Shown: positions 23,056 through 32,095, counted from the stretch's first letter. The stretch is 64,000 nucleotides of DNA from DATHRK01 sp035513295 (GCA_035513295.1 DATKCH010000095.1:1-64000), one strand, 5' to 3'. The notes: generated by a model from the sequence alone, not told the origin. Translations and numbers: made by a program.

Positions 23056-25580
23056 TGCAGCCTCACGATCCACATCTGGGTGAACGTGGGCAGGGGCACC
23101 CCCGACAGTGTACGGGCGCGTACCGCCGTATGTGGCCTGTTCAGTCCCGATACCAGGAAATAGGCCGACGATCCGGCGCGGACACGCACGTCCGTAGAAA
23201 ACGCTGAAAAGCCGCGCGAATAAGGTTCGAGTCGTGTCGACGGGTCGACGGCCCCGAAGATCGCCGGCAGGTTCCAGGACGGCATTGCAACGCGCGCGTC
23301 CAGCGTCGCCGAGCGGTCGTCCGCGTAGAGCATCGCCGCCCATTGCGCGAGCAGCGTCGCAAACGGCTCGCCGACGATATCGGCGATGTTCGCGAATCCC
23401 GCGAGATCGTTATCGATGAATCCCCGCTGGAAGGCCTGTGCCTCGGCGGTGGATGAGGCGACATTGTCGCTCAACCATCGATAAAACAGCGACATCATGT
23501 ACCGGCTAAGCTGGCCGTCGATGCACGGCCCTGCGCCTGGATCGTCGAAGTCGAAGGCGAACGTACATTGTTCCGGGGCGCCGGGTATCGAAACGTTTGC
23601 GGTGTTCGCGTTCCCGTCCCACCCCTGGTAAGACGCGATCCGCGAAAACCCTGATGCGAACCACCTCGAGCCCAGCGAGCCGTCCGCGCCCCACGCAACG
23701 CTCGGCCCGTAGTTCTGACCGGCGGAGCGCCCCGTGTCGACGAAGCCGTTGACCTCCTCCGCGAAGGTCGCCTGCGACTCGAGCTCCCACGCGGTCATGA
23801 TGCCGGGGAAGGGGCTCTGTACGAACCGGCGCCCGAACTGAATGACATGCGTCAGCTCGTGGGCAATCAGCACGGGAGAGAGCGCGAAGAGTGCCGCCGC
23901 GTCGAGTACCGGCCCGCCGAGACTCCCACTCGGATCGGGCGTGATGGAATAGTACACTTCGCCGTCGTTCGAACCGGCGCAACTCACGCCCACGCCCGGC
24001 AGCAAATCCGAACTCGCCACGAATCCCAGCACGGTGGCGAAGGCGTTCACCTCCCGGGTGATCAGCACGGCGATCCGATCGTTGTCGTCGAAATCCGTGA
24101 AATCCCCGAACCATGCGACGTTGACTCCGTAGACCTGGTCGTCGAGGACGTCGCTCAGGGTCTGAATCTGGGACAGGCTGAGTCCGCCCGTCGGATTCGC
24201 CACGTCCTCGAGCCAGATTCCCCGCGTCCCGACCACGCGGACGACGGCGCTCACCGTAGCGAACTCCTCGCAAAAGTCGCTGCTGTCGATGTCGGGCACT
24301 CGCATCTCCAGGGTGTCGCCGACCTGTAGCGTATTCGGAATCGAGGACGAGGAGGTGCGCGCCGAGCGGGCCATCGGTCCGGCGCCGGCGCCTATCAACG
24401 AGCGCACCAGCTCGCCTTCCTTGCGGCGCAGCTCCGCCTCGGCCCGGCGATGCTCCGCGACGAGACGGACAAGGCGCGAATCGTCGGGCGAAACAGCCGG
24501 TGAAACGGCGCGCGCGAGCGGGAGAGCCGTGGCGGCCACTCCGACGGCCGCGACCGGAACCTGACCGCGAACCCTCACGTCGGTCAGGTTGGAGGGCTCC
24601 TCCAGCACCGACTGCACGCCGAACACGTACTCCTGGTTCAGCAACTCCGGGGCGAACTGCAGGCAGAAGTCAGCCGGATCCGGGATGAGCAGGAACTCGC
24701 CGACAGCCATCGCCAGCGGAGGCGTGACAGGCTGCATGGGGTGCGTCACCGCGCCGCTCGACCCGGTGGGCGTGGAGATGGCCAGCGAGACGTTCCCCTG
24801 GGGGAAGCACTCCTCGGGGACGTCGATCACGAGTTGGGTTCCGGTCGCCGACGTGACCACCGCCCGGAACCCGTTGATCGTGACGATGTTGTCGGCGGGG
24901 TTCGAACTGAAGCCCTCGCCGGTGATCGTGGCCGACTGACCCTCGACCATCGGACTCGGCGAGATGGAACTGACCTCCACGTTGCCGGGAGGGATCACGA
25001 CGATGGTGGCCGGGGCGCTCGTGACGCCGCCGGCTGAAGCGGTGATCTGCGTGGTGCCCTCGGCCTCGCCCGTCACCAACCCGCTGCCGTCCACGGTGGC
25101 GATGCTCGTGTTCGCGCTGGACCAGCTCGCGCTGGTGGAGACCGGGTCGCCATTGCCGTCGAGGACCGTGGCCGAGAGCTGCACGGCCTGGCCGACGGCG
25201 ACGTCCGCGGAGTCCGGCGTGATGGCCACGGTGGCGGGCCCGGGGGTGACCACGGTGAGCTGTGCGCTCCCGGTTATGCCGCCGGTCTCGGCCCGGATCG
25301 TGGCGGTACCCGCGGCGACGCCCGTGGCGACGCCGCTCGAGGTCACCGTCGCCGTGCCGCTGGCCGAGCTCGTCCACGTGAACGACCGGCCCGAGAGCAC
25401 GGCCCCGTCCGCGTCCCGCGCGGTGGCGGTGAACGCCTGCGTGTCCCCCACGTCGACGGACGCGCTCGCGGGGGACACCGTCAAGGACGCGACCGACTCG
25501 GGTCCGTCGCCGTCGCTGGAGCACGCCAGCAGCAGCGCGACAGCGAAGAGGGGGAAAGCGGTGCGAGATTCGATGCGCAA
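23052..25580 (-). CDS. Secreted lipoprotein metalloprotease with two Ig-like domains and a TIG domain
   Basis: About 842 residues from TTG 25580, which has GGAGG at 25589-25593, eight bases upstream, and gives a lipoprotein signal (FPLFAVALLLAC). Two bacterial Ig-like (Big2) domains follow (about 30-200; LTVSPASASVDVGDTQAF and VAITPDSADVAVGQAVQL). An IPT/TIG domain comes next (ISPSPMVEGQSATITGEGF), and a zinc peptidase region with HELTH at residue 574 and a downstream ELESQATFAEE that may give the third ligand. FGDFTDFDDNDRIAVLITREVNAF resembles hyicolysin-type (M30) peptidases. Its stop overlaps the start of the next lipoprotein gene. Confidence 0.85.
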   Translation of the reverse strand: MRIESRTAFPLFAVALLLACSSDGDGPESVASLTVSPASASVDVGDTQAFTATARDADGAVLSGRSFTWTSSASGTATVTSSGVATGVAAGTATIRAETGGITGSAQLTVVTPGPATVAITPDSADVAVGQAVQLSATVLDGNGDPVSTSASWSSANTSIATVDGSGLVTGEAEGTTQITASAGGVTSAPATIVVIPPGNVEVSSISPSPMVEGQSATITGEGFSSNPADNIVTINGFRAVVTSATGTQLVIDVPEECFPQGNVSLAISTPTGSSGAVTHPMQPVTPPLAMAVGEFLLIPDPADFCLQFAPELLNQEYVFGVQSVLEEPSNLTDVRVRGQVPVAAVGVAATALPLARAVSPAVSPDDSRLVRLVAEHRRAEAELRRKEGELVRSLIGAGAGPMARSARTSSSSIPNTLQVGDTLEMRVPDIDSSDFCEEFATVSAVVRVVGTRGIWLEDVANPTGGLSLSQIQTLSDVLDDQVYGVNVAWFGDFTDFDDNDRIAVLITREVNAFATVLGFVASSDLLPGVGVSCAGSNDGEVYYSITPDPSGSLGGPVLDAAALFALSPVLIAHELTHVIQFGRRFVQSPFPGIMTAWELESQATFAEEVNGFVDTGRSAGQNYGPSVAWGADGSLGSRWFASGFSRIASYQGWDGNANTANVSIPGAPEQCTFAFDFDDPGAGPCIDGQLSRYMMSLFYRWLSDNVASSTAEAQAFQRGFIDNDLAGFANIADIVGEPFATLLAQWAAMLYADDRSATLDARVAMPSWNLPAIFGAVDPSTRLEPYSRGFSAFSTDVRVRAGSSAYFLVSGLNRPHTAVRARTLSGVPLPTFTQMWIVRLQ

Positions 25581-25795
25581 GCGAATGTCCTCCGGTCCGG
25601 ATCGTGATCGGGCGCACGAACGCCCTCCCGCGAGACTCCGGGGAGAGGAGGGGTCGCAATCCCTACTACGCCTTACACCTGGGCGGCGTTCCAGGGTCGG
25701 GATCGGCCGGGGGCGGGCTCGCCCATGGCCTTGCGCGATCGGCGCGGCCCGCCGAAGCTCGCCGCCGGACCTCGCAACTGGATCGGGGAGTGCCT

Positions 25796-26074
25796 GTGAA
25801 GCGCGTGCTGTATGGAGTGTCACTCGCGGTCGGCGTCGTTCTGAGCCTGATGGGGATCTATTCGGTCGCCGTCGCTGTCGTGTCGGGCGCGCTCCTGGGC
25901 CCGCGCGTCGTGTGGCTGCAGCTGATCGGGTACCTGGCGCTCGGGTACGTCGGCTTGCTCCTGTGGCGATTCGGGCAGCGCGGGTGGGCCTCGCTGCGCC
26001 GGGCCGAGAGTCGGGGGGCGGTGGTCGGGCCGCCGGACTACTCCGGCGAGGGGGAGGAGCCGGTCGACCCCTGA
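25796..26074 (+). CDS. Small membrane protein of unknown function
   Basis: 92 residues from GTG 25796, with GGGGAG five bases upstream. Two hydrophobic segments (LYGVSLAVGVVLSLMGIYSVAVAVVS region and VVWLQLIGYLALGYVGLLLW region) are followed by a basic stretch and an acidic Pro/Gly tail (SGEGEEPVDP). I do not recognise the family. It is divergent from the Ig-domain protease and 116 bases ahead of another small membrane protein. Confidence 0.65.
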   Translation: MKRVLYGVSLAVGVVLSLMGIYSVAVAVVSGALLGPRVVWLQLIGYLALGYVGLLLWRFGQRGWASLRRAESRGAVVGPPDYSGEGEEPVDP

Positions 26075-26190
26075 AACCGGCCGGGACGCCGACCGTACGG
26101 TTCCGCATTGAGGACGGCGACACGAGTTCGCGTTCGTCCCGCCCGACGGGTGGACAGCGACGCGGCCCCCCGACCCTGGAGACGAACCCC

Positions 26191-26466
26191 ATGGAAGAGC
26201 TAATACCGATTTTCCTGTTCTTCATGATCGGCGCGGTGGCGATCCTGAGGCCGATCAGCAAGAAGCTGGGCCTGTTGATCGAGGCCATGGCGGAGGAACG
26301 CAAGGCGGCGACGCGAGGGCCGAGCGAAATGAGCTTCGCCCAGTTCGAGAGGGTGACGAACCTCCTCGAGCGCCTGAGCGACCGGTTCGACCACATGGAG
26401 GAGCGGGTCCAGTTCGTTGAGCGGCTGATCGACAACCGCGAGCCCCGCAACCGGCTGAGGGTCTGA
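26191..26466 (+). CDS. Small membrane-anchored coiled-coil protein of unknown function
   Basis: 91 residues from ATG 26191, with GGAG upstream. One N-terminal hydrophobic segment (LIPIFLFFMIGAVAIL) is followed by a charged helical region with heptad-like spacing (FERVTNLLERLSDRFDHMEERVQFVERLI). A cytoplasmic coiled coil tethered to the inner membrane is inferred. It is not assigned to a named family. Confidence 0.7.
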   Translation: MEELIPIFLFFMIGAVAILRPISKKLGLLIEAMAEERKAATRGPSEMSFAQFERVTNLLERLSDRFDHMEERVQFVERLIDNREPRNRLRV

Positions 26467-26523
26467 TCGAGGGTCGCACGGCCGTGCCGAAAGGGGCTCG
26501 AACGGAAGCCGGCGTCGCCCGGA

Positions 26524-26539
26524 TGGCATGGCAATTGCC
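26524..26539 (+). promoter_or_regulatory. Putative sigma-54 promoter
   Basis: TGGCA at 26524-26528 and TTGC at 26535-26538, with GG and GC exactly ten bases apart, fit the -24/-12 consensus. The predicted start of transcription is near 26550, about 65 bases before the gene at 26615. About 0.5 such matches are expected by chance in both strands of the window; the intergenic position upstream of a start raises the odds. Confidence 0.5.
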
Positions 26540-26614
26540 CGACAGACCGCCGACCGCTCGCGCGCCGGCAAGGCCGCTGCGTTTAACTCGCCGAAGGGAT
26601 TGAGGAGCTGCGAC

Positions 26615-27034
26615 ATGTATGCACGACTTGGCACCGCACTGCTCATGGCGTCGCTGGTGGTGCCGGCGACTGCCTTCGCGCAGGAGTCCGGACCGGAAGA
26701 CCCGCCGCACGACCAGCGCGTTGAGCAGAGCGAGGTGAGGCCGCAGGCGGGTCCCCTCAGTGACAACGGCGCGACCGAGCTGGAAATGGGTCCGCGCGCT
26801 ACCGAGCCGCGCTTCGGCGACCACTCCATCGCCCCCCGCGCGCAGAGCGAGTTCTCCGCGGCCGACGACATCGCCGTGCTGCTACCCGCGACCGCGCGGC
26901 AGGCTTCCGCGCTCATGATCGCGGGTGGAGCGCTGTTGATTACCGGCCTCATCCTCGGTGATGACGCCGGGACCGTCGTCGCGGTGACGGGCGCGGCGCT
27001 CGGCGCTTACGGCCTCTACCTGTACTTCAGGTAG
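26615..27034 (+). CDS. Exported small membrane protein of unknown function
   Basis: 139 residues. A signal peptide (LGTALLMASLVVPATAFAQ) precedes a polar, acidic stretch (about 24-85), then a C-terminal hydrophobic hairpin (ASALMIAGGALLITGLILG and VVAVTGAALGAYGLYLYF). ATG 26615 has GAGGAG seven bases upstream. A sigma-54-like promoter lies upstream and a strong hairpin downstream, so the gene appears to be a single transcription unit. The family is not recognised. Confidence 0.72.
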   Translation: MYARLGTALLMASLVVPATAFAQESGPEDPPHDQRVEQSEVRPQAGPLSDNGATELEMGPRATEPRFGDHSIAPRAQSEFSAADDIAVLLPATARQASALMIAGGALLITGLILGDDAGTVVAVTGAALGAYGLYLYFR

Positions 27035-27076
27035 CCGTTCGCCCTGAGAGCCGCGCGTCGCCGCGCGCGCCCGGAC

Positions 27077-27111
27077 AGAAGGCCCCGGCGGATTCTCCGC
27101 CGGGGCCTTCT
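27077..27111. terminator. 16-bp perfect hairpin between convergent genes
   Basis: AGAAGGCCCCGGCGGA is repeated as its exact complement across a TTC loop. It lies 43 bases after the stop of the gene at 26615-27034 and 47 bases after the stop of the minus-strand amidohydrolase. There is no long T-tract on either side, but stem strength and position fit a bidirectional terminator. Confidence 0.75.
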
Positions 27112-27157
27112 CGTGACCGGACTCTCCGAGCGCGCCCCCGGAGGACCCCTCCGGCGC

Positions 27158-28462
27158 CTATTTTTTGTACGCTTCGGGAATCGGGCCCCCGATCGCGCGA
27201 TATCGTTCCAGCAGCCTGTCCTGGCGGGTGTCGCCGACCATCTCCCGTCCCGCGATGAATACGTGCTCCGCGCGCGAGAGAGGCTCGAAGGGGTCTTCGT
27301 TCCAGACCACCACGTCCGCGCTCTTGCCCGCCTCCAGGGATCCCGTTTCGTCCGCGATTCCCCAGATCTCGGCCGGAGTCAGCGTGAGCGCCCGGAGCGC
27401 GTCGGCGTAGGGCATGCCGTTGCGAACCGCTGCGCCCGCCAGCAGGCGCAGATTGCGGACGTTGTGCGTCCCGAGCGCCGGCGAGCCCCCCAAAACGCCG
27501 GTCGAGAAGGCCACGGGCACCCCGGCGGCGACGAGGCGGCCAGCTCCCTGCACCGAGATCGCGAGTCGGTCGTAGCCCGGCAGGTTCTCCATGGGGTTGG
27601 TGATGACCGGAACGCCGGCGGCCAGGATGTCGCCCGACACGACCCAGCCCTCGGCGGCGCCGGACAGCACCAGGTCGAGCCCGAACTCCTCGGCGAGCGC
27701 CAGCGCGGACAGGATCTCGGTCGTGCGGTTCGCCTCCATGATCATCGGGAGCTCGCCGTTCACGACCGGGCCGAGCGCCTCCAGGTCAAGACGGCTGAGC
27801 GCGTACTCGCGCCGCGACCCGGCGTCGAACGCGGCGCGGTTGGCGGCGTAGTCGCGCGCGTCCTGCAGGGCCTCCCGCAGCCGCATCAGCGCCGCGCCGT
27901 GCGATCCGCCGAAGCGCGCGGCGGCGCCCTGGTCGAACGCGGACACCATGGCGAGCGGGTCGCGCCGTACGAGCTCGGACGGCCTGCCGCCGTCGAGGTC
28001 GATGAGCGCCGCCTGTCCGACGATCAGCGCCTGCCCGCCAGGCACCACCACCGCGCGCGTCACGCCGCCCGTCGCGGCGATGGGGATGAGCGTCGAGAAC
28101 GGATTCAGGCCGTCGCTCACGCGGAACGCGGCGGTGACGCGGTCGTCCGAGCTCGAGGCATCCACGGTCTGGTCGACCGCGCTGATCTCCACGACGCCGA
28201 GTTGCGACGCCGACTCGATCAGCCCCGGCGTGACGATCCTGCCCGTGCCGTCGATCACGCGCGCGCCGGGCGGGGCGTCCACGTCCGGCCCTATGGCGGC
28301 GATGCGGCCGCCCTCCATGACCAGCGTGCCGTTCTCGATCACGCCACCCGACACCGTGTGGATGCGGGCGTTGGTGATGGCCACCGCCTGCGCGGTCCCT
28401 TCGGATGCCCATGGCCCCGTCGCAATCGCCAGAACCAGGACCGCGAGAGGTGGGCGCCTCAT
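27158..28462 (-). CDS. Amidohydrolase-family protein lacking the HxH metal motif
   Basis: 434 residues with a signal peptide (LAVLVLAIATGPWASEGTAQA). It has the amidohydrolase frame: an N-terminal beta-sandwich (ITNARIHTVSGGVIENGTLVMEGGRIAAIG), VTPGLIES, and the C-terminal SLEAGKSADVVVWNEDPFEPLS. Where active enzymes read D-x-H-x-H, it has ESASQ. The mid-barrel histidine region is LSGAAEGW and the last aspartate region is FSTG. It therefore probably binds no catalytic metal. Its ATG overlaps the stop of the upstream active paralogue (28459-28462), which suggests a regulatory or structural subunit. Confidence 0.88.
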   Translation of the reverse strand: MRRPPLAVLVLAIATGPWASEGTAQAVAITNARIHTVSGGVIENGTLVMEGGRIAAIGPDVDAPPGARVIDGTGRIVTPGLIESASQLGVVEISAVDQTVDASSSDDRVTAAFRVSDGLNPFSTLIPIAATGGVTRAVVVPGGQALIVGQAALIDLDGGRPSELVRRDPLAMVSAFDQGAAARFGGSHGAALMRLREALQDARDYAANRAAFDAGSRREYALSRLDLEALGPVVNGELPMIMEANRTTEILSALALAEEFGLDLVLSGAAEGWVVSGDILAAGVPVITNPMENLPGYDRLAISVQGAGRLVAAGVPVAFSTGVLGGSPALGTHNVRNLRLLAGAAVRNGMPYADALRALTLTPAEIWGIADETGSLEAGKSADVVVWNEDPFEPLSRAEHVFIAGREMVGDTRQDRLLERYRAIGGPIPEAYKK

Positions 28463-29877
28463 GGGATCACCTCCTCGGGCAGGTTGCCCAGCATGAAGTC
28501 GGACAGCGGCTGGCGCGACGCATCCGCGCGGTCGTAGGCGAGCGCGCCGTCGATGAAGACCAGCTCGGGTTCCGAGTAGATGCTGAAGGGGTCGCCCGAC
28601 CAGACCACGACGTCCGCGCGCTTGCCCGCTTCCAGAGATCCCACCCCGTCCGCGATCCCGAGCGCGCGCGCCGGATTGATGGTGATCCAGCGGAGCGCGT
28701 CGTCCCGATCCAGGTCTATGCCCGCCTCCAGCCCGGCGGCCAGCGCGACCGCGGCGTCCACGTTCATGCGCTGGATGCCGCCGGCGTCGTCGGTGTGCAG
28801 GATCGCGCACGCACCCGCCTCGTCCACCAGCGCGATGTTGGCGCGGATCCCGTCGTAGGACTCCAGTTTGAAGCCCCACCAGTCGGCCCACATGCTCGCG
28901 CAGGTGTCCGTCTCGGCGAGGCGGTCGCGGACCTTGTAGGCCTCCACGGCGTGATGGAAGCTCGCGATCCGGTAGCCGAACTCGCGCGCGATGTCCAGCA
29001 TCACCGCCATCTCGTCGCCGCGGTAGCAGTGGTTCTGGATCAGGATGTCGCCCGCGAGCACTCCCGCCAGCGTCTCGCTCTGGAGGTTGCGGCGCGGCTC
29101 CTCGTCCGGATCGCTTCCGTCGGCGCGCCACCTGTCCCGCCGCCGCTTGTATTCGGCGGCCTCGATCCACGCGGAGCGGTAACCGGCGACGTTGCCCATG
29201 CGCGTCGACGGCGACCGGCCGCGGTTGCCGTACACCCGCATGGGGTTTTCGCCGCACGCCATCTTGAGCGTGTACGGCGCGCCCGGGAACTTCATCCCCT
29301 GCGTGGTGCGCGCCGGCACGTTCCGCAGCGTGACCCCCCGGCCGCCGAACAGGTTGGCCGACCCGGGCAGCACGTGGAACGTCGTCACCCCCGCCGCGAG
29401 CGCCAGCGCGAACTGCGGGTCCTGGGTCCACACAGAATGCTCCGCCCACACCTCCGCGGTGTTGGGCGCGGTCGCCTCGTTGCCGTCCGAGAGCGACGCG
29501 CCGCCGGGCGCGGAGTAGACCCCCATGTGCGAGTGGGTGTCGATGATGCCGGGCGTCACCCACTTGCCGGCCCCGTCGACCTCGATAGCGCCGGCCGGAG
29601 AGTCCAGCCCCGCACCGACCGCCTCGATGCGGCCGTTCACCATCAGCACGTCGGCCGCCTCCATCGTCGGCCCCGCGGCAGTCATGACGGTCGCGTTGCG
29701 AATGACGGTGGTCTGCGCCGGCAGGGGCACGTACGTGGACGCGAACGCGGCGTCGGCGGTGGCGGGGTCGCCATCCCGCGGGGTCGGGGGCGTCGTCTGC
29801 GGTCCGCCTCCCGCGCACGCCGCCGGAACGAAGACCAGGGCCGCGCACGCCGCCGCGGAGAGTGCTCGCTTACGCAT
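28459..29877 (-). CDS. Amidohydrolase (metal-dependent hydrolase), lipoprotein
   Basis: 472 residues. The signal sequence carries a lipobox (FVPAAC). Catalytic features are intact: VTPGIIDTHSHMGV (HxH), QNHCYRGDEM and RIASFHHAVEAYK (histidines), AILHTDDAGG (metal Asp). Such enzymes in this phylum are annotated as imidazolonepropionase- or dipeptidase-like, but the substrate is unknown. ATG 29877 gives a proper signal peptide; upstream codons in frame do not. It is translationally coupled to the inactive-looking paralogue downstream. Confidence 0.9.
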   Translation of the reverse strand: MRKRALSAAACAALVFVPAACAGGGPQTTPPTPRDGDPATADAAFASTYVPLPAQTTVIRNATVMTAAGPTMEAADVLMVNGRIEAVGAGLDSPAGAIEVDGAGKWVTPGIIDTHSHMGVYSAPGGASLSDGNEATAPNTAEVWAEHSVWTQDPQFALALAAGVTTFHVLPGSANLFGGRGVTLRNVPARTTQGMKFPGAPYTLKMACGENPMRVYGNRGRSPSTRMGNVAGYRSAWIEAAEYKRRRDRWRADGSDPDEEPRRNLQSETLAGVLAGDILIQNHCYRGDEMAVMLDIAREFGYRIASFHHAVEAYKVRDRLAETDTCASMWADWWGFKLESYDGIRANIALVDEAGACAILHTDDAGGIQRMNVDAAVALAAGLEAGIDLDRDDALRWITINPARALGIADGVGSLEAGKRADVVVWSGDPFSIYSEPELVFIDGALAYDRADASRQPLSDFMLGNLPEEVIP

Positions 29878-30015
29878 GGCAATTTCGCCGTGTTTCGGAA
29901 AAAAGGGGCGCGCGCGCGTCGCGGAGCGCACCCACGGGAAGTCGGCAAAGTGGGCAGCGGCGATCCCGCCGGGCAAGAAACGACACTCGCGCCCGGCGGC
30001 GCGGATGCGCCAGCT

Positions 30016-31113
30016 TCAGTCGCCAGCCCCCAGGAATCGCTGCAGCAGCACGTGGAAGTGGTGGGTGCCTACCTCGCGGCGGGGCGAATAGCGCCCCCGG
30101 TCGTAGAGCCGGGACCGGACCCCGGCCTGCACGGACTCGACGATCTCCTCGTCCTCCATCTCGACCCGGTGCAGGTCGCCCCCCAGGCCGGACCCCCGAA
30201 GCGTCGGATCGGCCACGTACGAGAGGAATCGCACGCGCGTGCGGCGAGGACCGAGCGGCTCCACCACGTTCAGCGACAGGCCCCACGGGTAGACGTTCAG
30301 CATGAGGTTGGGAAACAGCCAGAAGTAGAGCGCGCCCGTCCGCTGGCCGGCCTCGGGGTGCCCGGCGGGGAGCTCCAGCGTCGGCTGGCCCCCGCTCGCC
30401 GCTCCCACCTGCAGGTTGCCCAGCTCGAACCGCACCGTGTGATAGCCCTGGTAGTCCATCGCCCCGGCCAGGCTGGCGCCGTGCACGTAGGGGATGTGGA
30501 ACTCTTCGAGGTAGTTGTCGACGTACAGCGCCCAGTGCGCGTCCAGCACGTAGTCGCGCGACGTGGCGGGGTCGAGACGCCACTCCTCCGGCCGCAGCCA
30601 GTCCACCCGATCGCGGACGGGACCGATCCACTCCTCGAACGGGAACGCCGGATGGAGCGCCGCGAACGTCAGCGGGCCCCAGCGTGCCAGGGCAAGACGG
30701 GGCAGGTCGTCGTCGGCCGACGGGAACGCTTCGACGCCCTCGAACTCCGGCATCGACTGGAAGCAGCCGTCCAGCCCGAACTTGCGACCGTGGTATCGAC
30801 ACCGGAACCCGCGCAGGTGCCCCTCGCCCTCGGCCACGAGCGCGCCCCGGTGAGTGCACACGTTGGACAGGCAGCGCAGCTCGCCGTCGGCGCCCCGGCT
30901 GAGCACGAGGGGTTCGTCGAGGCACCCCGGCAGCAGCGTGAACGGCCGCACGTGCCCCGGGGCGCGCACCTCGCCCGCCCCGGGCAGGAGGTGCCAGGCG
31001 CGCGCGAACACGCGCTCGCACTGCCGTGCGTACGAGGCGGGGTCGTGGTACTCGGCCGACGGGAGGGTGCGGGCGCGGGCGATCTCGGCGGCCACGAGGC
31101 GTTCGGCGTTCAT
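30016..31113 (-). CDS. Rieske non-heme iron oxygenase, alpha subunit
   Basis: 365 residues. A Rieske [2Fe-2S] domain has CTHRG and CRYHGRKFGLDG (Cys-His...Cys-His). The catalytic domain has the mononuclear iron site around YVDNYLEEFHIPYVHGASL. It is related to choline monooxygenase- and phenylpropionate-dioxygenase-type alpha subunits. A reductase and ferredoxin gene are needed for activity and none is adjacent. The substrate is unknown. The gene follows the amidohydrolases in reverse order on the same strand but is separated from them by 138 bases. Confidence 0.92.
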   Translation of the reverse strand: MNAERLVAAEIARARTLPSAEYHDPASYARQCERVFARAWHLLPGAGEVRAPGHVRPFTLLPGCLDEPLVLSRGADGELRCLSNVCTHRGALVAEGEGHLRGFRCRYHGRKFGLDGCFQSMPEFEGVEAFPSADDDLPRLALARWGPLTFAALHPAFPFEEWIGPVRDRVDWLRPEEWRLDPATSRDYVLDAHWALYVDNYLEEFHIPYVHGASLAGAMDYQGYHTVRFELGNLQVGAASGGQPTLELPAGHPEAGQRTGALYFWLFPNLMLNVYPWGLSLNVVEPLGPRRTRVRFLSYVADPTLRGSGLGGDLHRVEMEDEEIVESVQAGVRSRLYDRGRYSPRREVGTHHFHVLLQRFLGAGD

Positions 31114-31278
31114 CGGGGCAAGGTGGCGGGCGCCGTCCCGGCCGGCAACGGCCGCGGCCGGCGCGGCCGGCGTCGCGCGACCGAGCGCGTCCGGTCGGTG
31201 ATGATGAACGGCGCCGGGGCGCGGCGCCTCGATCGGCGGATCCGAGGCACCGGCGCCCTCAAGCGCGCGAATCGGGTG

Positions 31279-31425
31279 TCAGATCGGGCGCCGGCCCTGG
31301 ATGATGCGGACCAGAACGACGACGAGCGCTATGACCGCCAGGACGTGGATCAACGGTCCGCCGATGCCGCCGATGAACCCGAGCAGCCACAGGATCAGGA
31401 GTACGACAACGATCGTCCAGAGCAT
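31279..31425 (-). CDS. Lmo0937-family small membrane protein
   Basis: 48 residues with two hydrophobic segments (WTIVVVLLILWLLGFIGG and LIHVLAVIALVVVLVRII) and a basic end, as in Lmo0937-type stress-associated membrane peptides. GGAGG lies six bases before ATG 31425 on the minus strand. Short hydrophobic proteins are hard to assign, but the loop GFIGGIGGPLIH is characteristic. Confidence 0.8.
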   Translation of the reverse strand: MLWTIVVVLLILWLLGFIGGIGGPLIHVLAVIALVVVLVRIIQGRRPI

Positions 31426-31688
31426 TTGGGCCTCCGTTGGAGTGAGTTTTCGCCGTACTGCCGAGGCAAGGAGCGAGCCAAAGCGGTGAAACCGCCCGTG
31501 ACGCTCGAGCGGAAGGGAGCCTCGGAGGGCACCACACGGCGTTGCGCCGGCCGGAGAGTGGCAGGGATCAGCGCCTGCGAGCGCGCGTACCGCGGTCCTC
31601 GCGCGAAGGGAGCTGGCGTGCGTCGGTCCGAATTGCGAAGGGGAACTGGTGCGGTGCGCGAGGCGGCAGGTCTCCTCGCCCGGGGTGA

Positions 31689-31904
31689 CTACTTGTACCG
31701 GTAGGTAACGCGCCCGCGGCTGAGGTCGTAGGGAGACATTTCGATCTTCACCCGGTCGCCCTCGAGGACGCGGATGTAGTACTTGCGCATCTTGCCCGAC
31801 AGGTACGCCAGGATGTTGTGTCCGTTGTCCAGCTCGACCCGAAAATTCGCGTTCGGCAGGACCTCGGTCACGATCCCTTCCATCTCGATCGCATCGTTGG
31901 CCAT
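31689..31904 (-). CDS. infA: Translation initiation factor IF-1
   Basis: 71 residues, the standard length, all one S1-like OB fold: DAIEMEGIVTEVLPNANFRV, LAYLSGKMRKYYIRVLEGDRV, SPYDLSRGRVTYRYK. IF-1 occupies the ribosomal A site during initiation. The gene is alone here and not in a ribosomal protein operon. It diverges from rho, with a probable promoter 36-65 bases upstream. Confidence 0.97.
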   Translation of the reverse strand: MANDAIEMEGIVTEVLPNANFRVELDNGHNILAYLSGKMRKYYIRVLEGDRVKIEMSPYDLSRGRVTYRYK

Positions 31905-31939
31905 CCACCTCTCCCTTTTGCGTTGGCCGCAAACTCAAT

Positions 31940-31969
31940 AATATACGGGGGCGTCGCGAAGAGCAGCAA
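31940..31969 (-). promoter_or_regulatory. Putative vegetative promoter of infA
   Basis: On the minus strand, TTGCTG (31969-31964) and TATATT (31945-31940) are separated by 18 bases, close to the sigma-70 -35 and -10 boxes. The region is one of the few AT-rich patches in the window. The -10 box ends 36 bases before the infA start. Confidence 0.5.
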
Positions 31970-32095
31970 TCGAACTCGCGCGGCACCGCCGGGAACCCCG
32001 GTGAGGTCCCCGGTGTTCCGAATGCGGCATGTTGCGCCGTAATTATCCCCGTCGCCGACTCCGGCGACGGACATCCCAAGAATCAAGCAGGTATC

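Noticed and set aside
31426..31688. Region between the Lmo0937-like gene and infA searched for a riboswitch or small gene
   Set aside because: No aptamer consensus, strong terminator or coding signal was seen; only scattered GC-rich short stems.
28405..31704. A very long plus-strand open frame of about 1100 codons
   Set aside because: It is antisense to two amidohydrolases and the Rieske oxygenase, has Arg/His/Pro-rich composition and no family resemblance. Long antisense frames are expected at this GC content; similar ones opposite the TPR, SARP and other genes were dismissed for the same reason.
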